Below, piece after piece: positions 1-12,738 of a DNA stretch of 64,000 nucleotides (position 1 is its first letter; each line of letters starts with the position of its first letter). The notes beneath the pieces were generated by a model. The model did no database searches and had not been told where the DNA came from. It saw only the letters and a program-made list of their open reading frames with translations. Source of the stretch: Alligator mississippiensis (lineage: Eukaryota; Chordata; Crocodylia; Alligatoridae); contig NC_081824.1 in the NCBI RefSeq assembly GCF_030867095.1, forward strand, positions 92,249,882-92,313,881, given 5' to 3'. The position numbers and the translations under genes are program-made.

Positions 1-1130
1 GTCCCGGATTTCTGTCTTTACGGTGGGGGGGCACTTCCTGGCGGAGCCCATGCCAGGCACCCCGCTTGCAGCCTCCCTCCCCCGGGACCCTCGGTGCGGC
101 ACCAAAGTGAAAGTGAAGCGGCTCCTTCGCATCCCGGTGGGGGGGGGGGGGGAGTCACGTGGCGACTGGGAAAGTGCCCAATGGCAGGGGCTGGGGGAGG
201 GGGGGACTGTGTGTGTGTGCATATGTGTGTGCGGGCACGTGTGTGTGTGCGTGCATATGTGTGTGCATGTGCCCCCCCAGTCAATGAAGCCGGGGGCGGA
301 GGCGGCTGCGGGGCTGCGCTGTGCCGGGCGTCGCGCGTGACCCCGGGGAGGGCAGCAGAGCCCGGGGGCCGGTGCCTGCCCCTGTCTGTGCCGGCGGAGC
401 AGCGATGCGGCGGGGGCCGGCAGGTAAGCTGCCCCTGGCGGGCTGCGGGGGAAGGGGAAGCAGAGGGGGTCGTGGCCGGCCCCGGGCACTTGCGAGGTGC
501 GCGCTGTGCCACGGCGGTGGAGGGGGATCGCGCCCCTGCCCGGAGTGCCCCCCCACCTCATTCTTCGTCCCACCCCCAGAAACCTGCTGCCGCCCTGCCC
601 TGCCCTGCCCTGCCCGCGCCGCGCGCCCCGGGGGAGACTCCTCTGCAGCCCCGTGGGCGCGGGCAGAGCCGCCCCGCTCAGCCCCCAGCTCCTGGGGCGA
701 GTGGGGGGGGGGGGGTTGCTTTGCAGGTTTAGGGGGAAGAAGTCGCCCGAAAGGACGCACTTGGAGTTTCACCTCGGAGCAGGTGGGGGGATATCCCGTG
801 GGGGAGGGAAAAGCAGAGAGGGAAGGGGAAGGGGGGTCTGTCTCCCTGTCCACCTAGGGAGGAGGCTTCCCCCGGGCTCCCCACCAAGCAGCCCCTCCAG
901 CTGTCTGCCGGTCTTGTCGGTTTCGAGAAGTGGATTCTCTCCGGGATGAACGTAAAAAGCAAATCGAGGGGGGGAAGCTCATGTTTGAGGAACTGCTCTT
1001 GCTCAGCGCGTAAATCAAGCGGGGAGCCTGACAGCCGGGCTCGCCCCCCGGGCGCAGGGAGCCCCGCGCTCCCGTCCAGGAGCCGGCGGGCGCCACGGAC
1101 CTGGCTCGGGTGGGAAACCGGGGCAAGCCC
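1..1130. promoter_or_regulatory. CpG island, probable promoter
   Basis: The first 1.1 kb is extremely GC-rich, with many CpG dinucleotides, G-runs and GC boxes. The composition falls sharply to AT-rich DNA after about 1.3 kb. This contrast is typical of an unmethylated vertebrate promoter island. An inverted CCAAT box (ATTGG) lies at 1234-1238 on the downstream shoulder, just beyond this span. A short (GT)n tract lies at about 209-270. The long open frames here on both strands are a by-product of the scarcity of AT-rich stop codons and are not called as genes. Which gene it serves is unknown; candidate exons at 405-423 and 1429-1469 point to + strand transcription, but a divergent promoter is possible. 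Confidence 0.8.
405..423 (+). CDS. Candidate first coding exon (start to donor)
   Basis: An ATG at 405 with a purine at -3 opens a short frame reading M-R-R-G-P-A and one further base. It ends at a consensus donor, CAG|GTAAGC, at 423/424. The exon would continue upstream as 5' UTR with an unknown start. It is called only because it sits in the CpG island and its phase (one leftover base) joins without a stop to the micro-exon at 1429-1469. I do not recognise the peptide. The transcript could equally be non-coding, or the donor could be chance in G-rich sequence. Confidence 0.25.
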
Positions 1131-1428
1131 CCCTCGGCACTGCTTTTCCCCGCTCAACCCCCACCCCCCCGCCCCCTTCTCCCTGGGGAGGGTGACCAGC
1201 TGCGTGGAGACGACGGTGCTCGCTTTCGCCTTCATTGGACAACCGGGGGGATTTATTGCTTCCCAGGGAAAGAAATAAAGTGGCCACGCGAAAGTTTGCG
1301 CAGTTTCATGGGAGGGGGGGGGCGGGAAACTAGCCTAGGCAAAATAAAAAACCCCCTCCCGAGTGGGAGCTGGATGCACATTCCGGGCTGTTACATTTGC
1401 TCCTTTTTGCTTTGTTTTGTTTCCCCAG

Positions 1429-1469
1429 GTCTTTGCCTTGAAGACGCCTGGAGGGACGGTTTGCCAAAG
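1429..1469 (+). CDS. Candidate 41-bp micro-exon
   Basis: A T-rich tract ending TTTCCCCAG at 1428 precedes 41 bases that end CAAAG|GTAAGA at 1469/1470, so acceptor and donor are both near consensus. Joined to the exon ending at 423, it reads G-L-C-L-E-D-A-W-R-D-G-L-P-K and ends in phase 0. Read in frame 1 alone it gives V-F-A-L-K-T-P-G-G-T-V-C-Q. Neither peptide is one I recognise. The splice signals are seen directly; that it is expressed and coding is inference. It may be a 5' UTR or lncRNA exon. Confidence 0.35.
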
Positions 1470-1749
1470 GTAAGACACGTTTTTGCCAAAGGTGAACCTT
1501 CAGGGCCGCGTTGTGTGCGGCGATGCGGGTGTTTGTCAGGCGGGCCAAGGGCCCGTTGCGGGAGCCGAGCTAGGAGACCTGCCCGATCCCGGCCCAGGGC
1601 AGAGCCCTCAGCACCCTGGGGCTTTGCTGGGCTTGCACCCTGGGATGCTCAGCAGCGCTGGAAGAACTCTTCCTGTCTAGGAAGGATATGCTTTTCTTCC
1701 CCCCCTCCAGAAGAAGTGGTAGACTAGGAGATGCGAGATCTTGTTTTTG

Positions 1750-4700
1750 CACACTTGCAAAGTAACATGTCCAGCTCACAAGCCTCGAGCTGTCCTGCAT
1801 ATAAATTTAGCTTTGCTATAATCCGGGGGGAAAATAATAAACCTGCTTGTACATTCAATGCCACCCTTACTGCTGCTAGAAGCCTTCTAAAACTGTTGTG
1901 CATTGCTGTGTAGCATGAATCTTGTCTGAACTGGAAGCGAAGTAGAAATAAAGACGAGTCTTTTTGCAAATAAACAGCAAGAGAATCCTTCCTTGGATTA
2001 TTCATCAACGGGGTTTTTTTTCTGCTTTCCATGGGTTTAGTTAAGTGAAAGCAAGAGTTTTTTTAAGGTGAGGAGGGTTAGGCGAGGCAACTGCAACGTT
2101 GACATAAGCAAAACTGAGTGCTCCCATATGTAACGCAAAGCAAATTCAAATGGGCTCTCCAACATCCTTCTGCCTCTTCATTTTTTATCTGTTGAGGAAG
2201 ATAATGTTCCTTTATTTGTCTGCCCTGCTTTTTTCTCCCTCCTGTCTAGCAAAGGAAAACAGGAGGACACAATGCTGCTTATTCTCCTAGCCTGGTCGCT
2301 TAATTAGAAAGAGAAATGTCTATGGTATGTTTAGTTTCGAGGGAATTCAACTCCCCCCACCTTTTTTTTTCTTTTTAAATGAGTCTCTGCCAGCAACAAG
2401 TGCGTTGATATGCTGATCTGAAGGATTTGGGCGTAATGCCAGCTCAGGCTATTTAAACGACGTGGTTAATAGTATCTACCCCATCCTTATCACACAGTAG
2501 TTGCTTTTAATAAACTGAATGTCTTTCCTAGTGATAATCGGGACTGACAAATTAACTCAAATCTTAACACTTGTCCAAGTGAATTTATATTTTGCCTTGC
2601 GATGATAAATATTAAAACTTAATTCCAACACAATGATCAGAGGTTGTAAAATACATATATAATTTTGACAAGATTTTCTGGCATGACCAAATTGAGTTAA
2701 TTAAAACAGTTCGATGTGGATTATGCCATGTTTCACATGCGTTTAGTGCTAAATATTTCTATTGTCCTAAGTTTCCACATTTATATTTTTGTTTGGGACT
2801 CTGAATCCCACCAACTCATACTTACACAACCATGTACAAAAAGAGCAAATTACTTGTGAAAAAAGTAGTTAAGCAGGTGTAACATGCCTGCCAAATGTAA
2901 CAAATTCTGTAACTCTTGTAAATTGTTCTGGGAGGAAATGATCAGGAATGTGTCTGGTTTCTTTTTTGTTTTGTTTTGGGTTTTTTAAGGGTTTATTATT
3001 CTTATCAATCAGCTACTATATAACAGCAGGACACTGTAAATTCTCTAAAATCATACTTAATTTACTTTTAGAAAGCAATTAATATTAGCGGAATTAATAT
3101 CCAGGGGGATGTATATTTCTCTCTGCCGGATCCTAACCAACAATATGCTTTCCTTTTTTGGGAGGTTTGTGGGGGTTTTGTTTTGTTTGTTTAAATTAAA
3201 GCAAATCTTCTAGGTTCTTAGTTTTTGATTGTTTCTATTCTCATGTAATTTTTCCTCACAGAATTAAAAGATAGCATTAAAATACAATGCTAAAATGTAA
3301 GGAAAAAGAAACATTACCTTAGGGTATGACATTTTATTAAGAGGGTTACTACAGAAGATTCTCATTAATTTTCATTTTTGCTGAGTCATAGGCCTGCTAA
3401 ATCTTGCCAAAAGTCCTGTCCTATAACCATTTTTTCAGTTGTACAGTCATTCTATATAAATCAAATAAATAAAAAGTTACAGGATCACCCATGTTCTTAG
3501 CAAACTCTTTATAATACAGTATTGTACAGTAAGCTCTCATGTTTTTAAGTTTTATTCCTTACATAAAATATACTACTGTATACTCTATAGTGCTTTTTTG
3601 TTATGTTTGCAAATACTCAGAGTATAAACTATATTTTAAAAACTAAAAGTAGACTTCTCTGGTGAATAGATTATATTTCATGTTTCTGCAATTGCAAAAT
3701 GAACAGCACTGGTTAGCAGACTGATGCAAATCAACGAGGTTCTAAAGTATGCCTTAAAGATGGCAATAGCCAAGTATTAAAATTCACTGATTACTTCTCT
3801 GAAAATTGTGCATAAATAAAACACACTACAATATTTCTCCAGTTTTATAGTATGCTGATCATATAGTAAGCCAGAACACCAGATAATATAATGTTAACTT
3901 TTTAAAAAGTAAAATACAAAACCTGAAGTACTACTATGAAGTGGATGGAGGGCAGAAGATAGTACAAAGAAAAGTAATAGTCACATGGACACAGACACAC
4001 ACACATACATTATATGTTAGATTATACCGATTTCAGTGAGTACATTTTATATATTGGTGTTAGCGATCTGTACATCTCAGGCATTAAATCCAGGAGTTCA
4101 ATGGTTTTAACCTATACATAGGAATATATCTGATGTGTAGGCACGACATTTCCAGCTGATACTTTGGAGAGTATGATAATATGTTCCTGTTTCTTAATAT
4201 TACGATAGTGCTTTACTAGCTTTAAGATACTTAGGTAAATAGTGTTTATTGGTGTTTGTTTTTGCTGTCAAGAAATGAATCGATTTTTCCCTCCTCCTTG
4301 ATACTACTCACTTTGAATCTAGTAGATATTTCATTTTCAAAGTTAGCATAATTTTCCATTTTTCCTTTTGTTTTGAACACCAGACAAATGTTTGTTCGAT
4401 TGTACAGTTATTCTTTTAGTGCAGGAGATGTATGCTTATATGTGAAACAGCAGAAGTGCTACTATTTAAGATTTTTGGCTGATATTCATCATTTTTATTA
4501 AAGGCACTCTTACGAGATATATTTACTGAAACTGTATCATGTTAGACTCTATGTTCCATTTATGCTCATAATAATATTGTAATCTGATAAAGTTTTACCT
4601 TAAAGACCAAAAGCCTTTAAGATCCATTTCTACAGCATCATGTATAAAGCAAACATGCACAAGATTAATTTTGATGTACAAGGATGTATGTACATATATG

Positions 4701-5157
4701 TGTAAACTGAATCAGGTTATTACCGTTTTTCCATGTTTTTCTGTTTGTTAACCTTCTTTGAGTCCATCACTTAGTACCAGATCTTACTATCACTAACAAA
4801 CAGAGAATCATTACTGTGAGGAGCTTCACTGAAATAATTGGGACTATTTTCAAAAAGCAGCAGAAACACTCTTAGCTGAATGATTGACCCGTGTATTTTA
4901 AGTTCAATCTTGCAATACTTCTGTAAAGTGCCTGGCACACCTGTGGATGCTATAAAATAATAAATAATAAACAGTGATTGATGATGTACTTAAGCTTGTA
5001 TCTTTGATTAAAGAGTGTCCCTATAAGGCTACATAAAGCAAAGAGGGCAACATGAAAGAAGCTTCTAGTTAGTACAAGATGTGCTTTAACTGTTATAGAA
5101 ACACTGTCTCTAGGTAGAGCACATATTTAACTGACTGTACCTTCTGTAAAGCTGTCA
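1750..5157. other. AT-rich non-coding DNA, no repeats recognised
   Basis: This is AT-rich sequence with homopolymer T runs and short (CA)n at about 3992-4006. No open frame of note, no recognisable transposon and no RNA gene was found. The lack of young transposons next to a CpG island is typical of promoter-proximal introns or regulatory DNA. Confidence 0.6.
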
Positions 5158-5238
5158 GGCCAGAACCTCAGCTGGTGTAATTGGCACAGCCCCACTGAAA
5201 TCAGTGGAGATACACTGACTTACACCAGATGATTTTAG
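5158..5238. mobile_element. Palindromic MITE relic
   Basis: The stretch from GGCCAGAACCTCAGCTGGTG to CACTGACTTACACCAGATG is an imperfect inverted repeat of about 40-bp arms. It contains the CAGCTGGTGTAA and TTACACCAG ends and a central ACTGAAATCAGTGGAG. This form is common in sauropsid genomes as an old, short, hairpin-forming DNA transposon. No target duplication is visible. Confidence 0.5.
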
Positions 5239-8200
5239 TGTCCTTTTTGGCTTTAATGATTTTCCTTTAATCTTCTTGCCACTTAAAGTTTTACTATGAT
5301 CTACCCACATTCCAGAAGCATGCAACCAAAATGGGATAACGTTTTCCTTATTTCCCTCCCCCATGTAGTCTGTGGTGACTTTTCTTTTATACTAACATGT
5401 ATGCCTTATTAATTATATATGTTTTAATCCCTCTTGGAGCCCTTAAATGTATTTGCCCTTCTTAAAATCAGACATTTTTAATCGCACCTGAATAGGACTG
5501 TCATTACATCTAGAAACATTCCAGTCTTGCCTCCTTTACCAGATGTAGGTGTGTTATAAATAGCTTCCTGATGATACTAAGGTTGTGATTAAAGGTTCCA
5601 AAATACTGTTGCTGGCAACCCTCTTATTAACAGCTTGTTTGATGTGAAGGAGTTTAGAAAGGTTGCCCCCTACATCATCTTCCTCAAAAATGATATTGCT
5701 GTGACTGTGAAATATCATGAAACTTCTCTTAACCAGACTGCCACATCAATAGTAATGCTTTAAAATTTAGAGTTTGTACATCTTCTGCATTAAAAGAGAA
5801 AGCACTATTTGCACTGTGGAGCTGAGAAAAATTGATTCTCGTTATTGTTCAGTTGACTAATGATCATTTGTGAGGACAGCATTACTAAACTGAATCTTGA
5901 CAAACACAGGAACACTGTGTTAGTTTTCTTTCATAAAGTTTTCCTTCATATTAAAAGTATAGTGCAATTTGAAGGCTTTTTGTCCAAATATTTTCAATAA
6001 TTCTGTAACAAAAGTTGTTTTTCTTAACACAGTCAAATATCGGTAGATGGAGTAGACAGCTGTAGACAGCTGTAGGTATGATTTTGGGGGACTGGGAGGA
6101 GACATTTGAGGATGTGTGTGTGCATGTGCAAACAGGAACGAATTTGGAAGAAGGGAAGTAATCACAAAATCTTCCCTTTTTAGGATTTTTTTCCCTTTTT
6201 CCCACCAACTTCAATGAAAATAAAGGGTATTTGGTACTTCACTATTTTGACCAACCCTTAGTTATTCCTTAAGCTTATAAACAGTAGTAATAGCTGCAAA
6301 GGAAAGAGCATAACAAGATTCAGATATTGGGCCCAGATGTTATGGTGAGGGAGGCTATATAAATGCCTGTATAGCCAGATGCAGTGTTGTTTTTTATCAG
6401 TACTCTTTGTAAAGTAAATTCTCAAAGGGGAAATGAGCATACTCAGTTTCCTTTTAACTCACCAGCCTTCACATTTCTCTTCTCGATTTTCCTGACCCTC
6501 CAGAATTCCAGAATACTATAGTACATACATTTTATAATTAAGAAATGTGTTAATATTTTAATTAGTTTATAAGGTAATCTATTCCAATAATAGTTATTAA
6601 AGTAGAAAATATATGAAAGTAAAATATTTTAACTGGCAGCATATAGATATGTAGAAAACTAATAATATATGGAATATATTTTCTCTTACTAGAACTGACG
6701 TATAGCTTTTCCTTTAAAAAAAAACAACAACCCTCCCCTTCCTTGGTGGAAACTGCTGTAAAGGGACAATTACTTGATGCCTTTTTTTAACTTCTCACGA
6801 CATGTTTAGATTTAATTTTTCTCCCGGTGATGTGATTCTCCTGCGAGATGAAAATATTCTTAAGAAATTCTAAACTGTAAAACAAACAAATGTCTGTCTC
6901 TGATATGCATAAAATCTGTTTGGAGGAAAATGCTTTCAACCTTTCATGTCCATTTTTCTGTCAATAAATACCAAGTTACTTTCCTCCAAATTATTCTTTA
7001 AAAGACATTAGCTTAATTAGTGTTTTAAGAAGTTATATCAGCCAAGGATTTGCCTGCAAACATGTTACTTGATGGCTAAGAGCCCAATCTTGTTAGTATT
7101 AACTTCTGATGAAATGGTGGGGAAAAAAATAAGCCTTTCATTTTAATCTAACAACATTTCCTTACAAATGAGTAAGAGATATTTGTATATCAAAGAAGAA
7201 AACTTGTTGTTTTATTACTTTTATTAGTTTGATTAACTTTTTTATGTCATTGGGTATCTGTGGCTAAAGAAGAACTAGTTTGATTAATCGTTAAAGTGAC
7301 ACCAAATGCATCATGGATTTTTGTGCCAACAATATGTTTTTTTAGCTACAAAATGTTCCATTTGAATTTATTACATGTATAGATAAGATAAACCACTCCT
7401 GTCTTCAATCTGTAAAGACTGTAAGAAAAGAACAATGGATGTAACAGAATAATTTCTGTAAAAATATTTTTGAAGTGAAACTGCACAAATGAAAAACATG
7501 TTTTGGTGAATAGTGTTCTTTTAAACAAAAACAAGAACCTTAAATCCTGAAGAAAATTTCTCTAAAGTGTTAAGTCAAATTAGAAACGCTTAAACTTGTA
7601 TGTGAATTTTGTCCAGTGTCTAGCAGGATAATACTCTTGTGAGATTTTAAAATTTAGAAAGATTTAAAAAATTTGAATTTTTAAAACAATATGAATGATT
7701 TTTTTAATCATGCAAACTAGATGGTTTTATCTAAATTATTTTTAGGGATTAATCTTGTAGGTCTTGAACATTAATTTATAAGTTAAGGATGTATTTTTCC
7801 CAACACCAGCACCAATCCAAATAAGTCACATGTGTAAGGTCTGTTTACATGAAGAGAGCGAGGGCATTCAGATCAGGCCTTCTTGTTTCAGTCTTGCAAA
7901 GACTATGACTGCAATTAGACTGTGACTTATTTCAGTTCCCATTGCCTTCACTAGGGAAAGGAAAGATATAATCCTTACACACTCATTATGCAGTAAGTTC
8001 TACACAAGTGCAAGTGTCCAGTCATATGGATCCAATTGCTGAACTTGTGATCATGCACAATCATAAAGCTGCTCGTGTGTGATTTGTTGTAGGATCCGAT
8101 CTGTGCTGTAACTCACTCCTTATAGTTTTAAAATTAAAGTATGATAGGTTTTAAGGTACCTCCTTAGAGGAAACTTAAGTAACCTTCTCTTAAATTTGCC

Positions 8201-9200
8201 TTTGGCAGAATCCTAAAATGTTCTGCTTGGGTCTTTTTCTGCTGTTCCTTATATATTAGAATATGACTTCTATATTATAGGGGTGTAGGTTCTTCTATAT
8301 TATAGAGCATTTTTATGGGCTAAAAGGAAAACCCAACATATCTAAGGAAGATAATTGTTGGAAAGGACAAAGATCTTTTCCAAAAGATCATCTCCCTTAA
8401 AAAAAAAAACAGGCAGTTTTACTGAGGTAAGACCAGGTAATAGCTTTCTACTGTCCTTTTGTTATTTAAGGGGAAAAGGAAACAATTGGTGCTGTTTAGA
8501 GTCAGGAGCTGCCCTTCTAACCTCTGCTGCTCTTAAAATGCCTGCAAGTAATTACATGGTTCATGGTGGCTTTTATACTTTTAATTCAACTTTTCATTTT
8601 TTTAAACAAAAGATAGATGATAGTAATGTAGTACCAAACGAACAGACTGAAATAGAATAGAGTACTGGAAAGGAAAGCTAGCTACTAACTCCTCTTATTG
8701 GTTTTTTTCTTTTTTCTCTCCTCCCCTACATGGAAATGTCTTAATAATGTATGTTTTAAAAGAAAGAGATAAGTACTGTTTTCAATACCGAACAGTCAAC
8801 CAGGATTCAAAGGTAGAGATAATTTCTAAACACATTTTTTTTAAATGTCCACAGTCCAAATCTTTCAGTATGTGTTTAAGGAAGTATTTTGCATGCTTTT
8901 TCTGAACAGTTCTTTTTTGTGAAGGTTGATGGAAGTGGTATTTTCTTCCCACACCATTTGAAGGAGAAAAGCTGAGTATCCTTTCTATAATCCTTTCCAG
9001 CTGAAGGAAACAGGGAGAGCTTATACAACTGAGCCAGCTTGTGGTAGCTGCTTTTTAATGAACTCTTTCAAAGTTTCCAGTAAAATATACTGTACATGGA
9101 TATAAGAAACTGATGCATCTCAAAGCTTGTGCAGTGAACAATTCTTGACACAGAAAGAACATTTGTTTGTGGGAAAGAAGAGATTGTTATACATTTATAT
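5239..9200. other. AT-rich non-coding DNA, no repeats recognised
   Basis: Nothing supportable as a gene or a transposon was found. A small direct duplication, TTCTATATTATAG, occurs at 8268-8280 and 8293-8305. Open frames of 60-100 codons on either strand show no protein-like composition. Confidence 0.55.
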
Positions 9201-9250
9201 TCTGTTTGTAACCCCCCCCCAGCATGACAGGATCCCAGGTGCTGTGGTGG

Positions 9251-9296
9251 CAGTAATAGCAGCAGCAGCAGCAGTAGTAATAATATAGTAGTGCAC
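9251..9296. repeat. AGC/AGT trinucleotide microsatellite
   Basis: A run of about fifteen trinucleotides of the type GTA/GCA (AGC repeated four times, then AGT and AAT units). On the minus strand it creates a leucine-rich artefact frame. Confidence 0.7.
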
Positions 9297-9544
9297 ATTT
9301 TTACATAATTGTAACAACATATGAGTAATAGAAAATGGGTATACTTAACACTCACTCAAAATAGTAAGCTAATCAGAAACAAAATTGGAGGTGCAAAACT
9401 TTTTTTTTAGCCTCACTATCTAAACTGCTATCAAAAGTTATGAACTATGCCTAAAAGATATTTTCACATACATCAAAACCATCATCATATATTTCTGTAC
9501 ATCATATACAACTCTGCTACATTCGCAAAACTTTTGCTAAACCA

Positions 9545-9872
9545 ACATGAGAATTAAATTAATCTCTTCAACACATGTGTAGATGCTGACCGTGGGTATA
9601 AATTATGCCTAGTCAGCTGAGCTCCTGCCTGCCACCTAGCCACATGGCTCTGTCTTTTCAGTACCCTTGTGCCCCAGCCAGTCCCTCTGCCACCCAGAGC
9701 CTGGGGTTGATTTCGTGTGCCTTTGGCCCTGGCGTAAACTGCTCTGCCCCAGCTCAAACTGCTGCTGTCCTGGGCACAGCCTATGTAGATACTGCTCCTG
9801 GGAGTAGTTTACTCTGGCTTAAACTACTCCAGAGTTTATTGTTTCAAATTAATTTCACATGTAGATGCACCC
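9545..9872. mobile_element. 5'-truncated copy of the 3-bp-TSD MITE family (M)
   Basis: The right end, CATGTAGATGCACCC followed by AGT, matches the right terminus of the elements at 58697-59340 and 61704-62021. The interior (two short blocks around CACATGTGTAGATG and CTGCCTGCCACCTAGCCACA) is similar to 44140-44230. No left terminus is visible, so the copy is incomplete or diverged at that side. Confidence 0.5.
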
Positions 9873-11518
9873 AGTGTGAGTAACTCTAGAATTTGGCCCT
9901 CAGCCAGCAGACAGGTCCCATCCTTCTATGGGATGCTTGAATTTATGCTTACAATTATTGTCAAGCAGTTCCTGAGTATTTAGAATATTATACTGATTCT
10001 TTGTTCTGTGATACTGGTTTGATCTGAGGAGAGAGAAGATCACTTTTTTAAGGTATTGATTTCCAGCATGGTTGAAGGTAGTGGAATGTAACAGTTTTAG
10101 GAATGTACACCTGCAAGTATATAATAAGGGAGTATCTGTTTGTGTATTTTTACCACTGACATTTAGATCAAAGGTCCTGAAGGTGTTGCTGTAGTGAAAA
10201 AAGGGAAAGGGGCCATACAGCTCACCCACTCCGACCTTTCAACTTGCTCATTGTTAGCAAGTTTTCACTAGAAATCCAGTCACAACTCTCTTTAGTTGGG
10301 ATAACTTTCTTACAGAGATTCCCTTATTATGTATGTGTATTCAGATCAGGATGTGGCAAATTGAAGCCTTCAAAGTAATTAAAAAAAATAGTAGTAACAA
10401 ACACCACTAACCAGATATTGAAACTGATGCCTAATCTTTCATTGGAGTGCATTAGCTTATTGTCAAAAAGATTTAAAACCATTTTGTTCCGAGGTAATGA
10501 GTGTTACCACTGAACTCAGGAAGCTAAAAAGGCCAGTAAGTAAACTGAATAACATCTTCAACCCTTGAAAGAGATATGCAACTTAACACATACACACACT
10601 ACCCCCCATAAAAAAAATCTCCAAGAAAGAAATAGTTGCTGGATTTCTAATTTGCTTATAGCTAAAGAAAACTTATCTCAGGAGGAGTATTTTTTACTTC
10701 CTTCTAGTAATTTAAATAATCCCAACTTTTAAAAGTGATCTTTCATTTTTCGGTGTAATGAAGAAGGATGACCTCATGAATGAAATGGTGACACATGTTT
10801 AACCTGCCTCTTCTGTCCTTTAAGCCATTGTAAAATGTTTTAAAAAATCAAATAGACTTGGAACAATATAAATATAACCCTGATTTGTTTGTCTGATACT
10901 TATATCCAGAATATGCTGTACTGGGCTAGTAAGTAGTTAAATGTTTGACTTTTACAATAATGATGAAGGCAGGAAGATTTTCACTCTTACTATTATTTGC
11001 TTGTTTATTAGGATCAGATGTATGAATGGATTTTATGACTTGCATATCTTGGATGAGAATCATTAGCATTTTGACCATTTTGACCATGATGGACTCCAGG
11101 ACAGTTTTTGCCATGTTTGATTGACCATGGTTTGTTGCTGGAGCAAGTGTGCCCTGTCAACACTAGGGAGTTGGGGGAGGGAGGGAAATTCACCAGATTC
11201 AGTTGAGTCAAGGGTCCCACAATGAGAATCTTAGAAATTCTAACAGAGACATGACTAAGGAAATTGAGCATTTACAATATGCTTCCAATAGCTCAAGGTA
11301 TATCCTGAAGCAAGGAATTCAGCAGTGATGTTATATAACTATATATCATCACCACTATGTACCTCAAGGATCTTTCTTACCTAACACAAATAGAACTTCT
11401 TGCCAGCTTTTCTAAACATAACATAGATTCTCCCCACAGATGCAGCAAATTCAGTCTCTTCCTGGATTTGTTCCTAGATGATATTGCCTAATGGCTATAT
11501 GCAAACCTGGGAAATCAC
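9873..11518. other. AT-rich non-coding DNA
   Basis: No gene, RNA or clear transposon was recognised. Only short poly-A/T runs and a (CA)n at about 10590 are seen. Confidence 0.5.
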
Positions 11519-11620
11519 AGAATCATATTATAGAAAGTTAGGGTTGGAAGGGACCTCGGAAAGTCATCTAGTCCAGCCCCCTGCTCAAAGCAGGACCATT
11601 CCCAAAATCAAGAATCTTGT
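11519..11620 (-). mobile_element. CR1 LINE 3' end, old
   Basis: In minus-strand orientation the sequence carries the CR1 3' signature: GGGTTGGAAGGGACCT, then CATCTAGTCCAGCCCCCTGC, preceded by an AGAATCAT terminal repeat at about 11519-11527. It is a roughly 100-bp, severely 5'-truncated fragment without coding potential. Confidence 0.8.
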
Positions 11621-12080
11621 TTATGGGTAGAAGACACCATTGGGATGATTTACTGAAGGAATTCTTTCAATCATTAAGAAACTTGGTCTTACTTCTGTTT
11701 AAACCCATTTCAGAGAAAGTCACACATTGGAAGTGATTTGCAAATGTTTTTTTCAGTGGTGCAGTTTTCATGGTGTGTTCCTCTAGTTCATGATAATCAT
11801 GAAATAGCAACACGTGCTGCTGTAGTCTCAAGGCTGGATTATTGTAATTCCTATTTATTAAAGCTTTTAAGAGGGCTGCCCCATTGCTTGCCACTTTTTC
11901 AGAAAGGAATGGCATGTTTGCTCACTAGCTTGTTCTACTGAAGTCTTACTATGCCAACCCCATTTCTTACATTGACCCTCTGTCAACTGGTAGTCTGACT
12001 TTAAGGTAGCCCTACCAACTTCTTTTTTTAAAAAATCATTATACTATGTGGTCCAGCTGTATTCAAGAATAGTTCCTTAA

Positions 12081-12136
12081 GTGTCAATGAATGTCTATGT
12101 TCTTGACATTGAGTGTCAATGAACGTCTATGTTCTT
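12081..12136. repeat. Tandem duplication, 32-bp unit
   Basis: A unit starting GTGTCAATGAATGTCTATGT is repeated 1.7 times, with one change (ATGTC versus CGTC). It has no other feature. Confidence 0.7.
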
Positions 12137-12352
12137 GTTCCCACTATCATAGCTGTGCTACATAGGGGTTCTAGGATGCTTGTTTCCCACCTTGCATTCA
12201 AGTAGCCATCAGTTTATCCCACCCCTTCCCATTTGTCAGAATCTTTTACTGGTCCAATTAATATATTTTGGTGTGCCCAGTGCTGCACTCATCTACATTT
12301 CTGTCCCGCTTTTTCCCCCTCCCTCCCATTTTTACTTTTATACATTCTAGAC

Positions 12353-12730
12353 CAGTGTTTCTTAACCCATGGGTCGTGACCCAAAAGCGGGTCACAAGAA
12401 TATATGAAAGGGTTGTGAACAAACTTTAAAAATGGATTCTCCTTTAAAGGAGAAAAACATGGAAAACTGTGGGTTTTCCTTTGCAGGCTGGCAGAGCTCC
12501 AGCCTACCCGGGGCTGCTTGGTGCCCCCCATGCTTCACACAACCCGCCTGCCCACAAACACACCCTCTGCCCCACACACTGGGGGGCTGGTTCCTGGGGG
12601 CAGAGGGCAGCAGGTAAGGAATGAGGAACACCGCTAGGGACCTGTATTCTACTTAAACTATTTACTAGGTTGGGACTGGCCATCAATGTTTACATATGGG
12701 TCCTGGTACAAAAAAGGTTGAGAACCACTG
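12353..12730. mobile_element. Non-autonomous hAT transposon, 378 bp
   Basis: Left end CAGTGTTTCTTAACCCATGG and right end GGTTGAGAACCACTG form imperfect terminal inverted repeats starting with CAG. The element is flanked by 8-bp target duplications, TTCTAGAC (12345-12352) and TTCTAGAT (12731-12738), with one mismatch. CAG ends plus 8-bp duplications are diagnostic of the hAT superfamily. The interior is a GC-rich block without a transposase frame. Confidence 0.85.
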
Positions 12731-12738
12731 TTCTAGAT

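Noticed and set aside
18..1287. Long open frames (90-212 codons) on both strands in the CpG island
   Set aside because: Overlapping frames on both strands in GC-rich, stop-poor DNA; proline/glycine/arginine-rich and without protein motifs.
9068..9355. Leucine-run frame on the minus strand
   Set aside because: Produced by the trinucleotide microsatellite.
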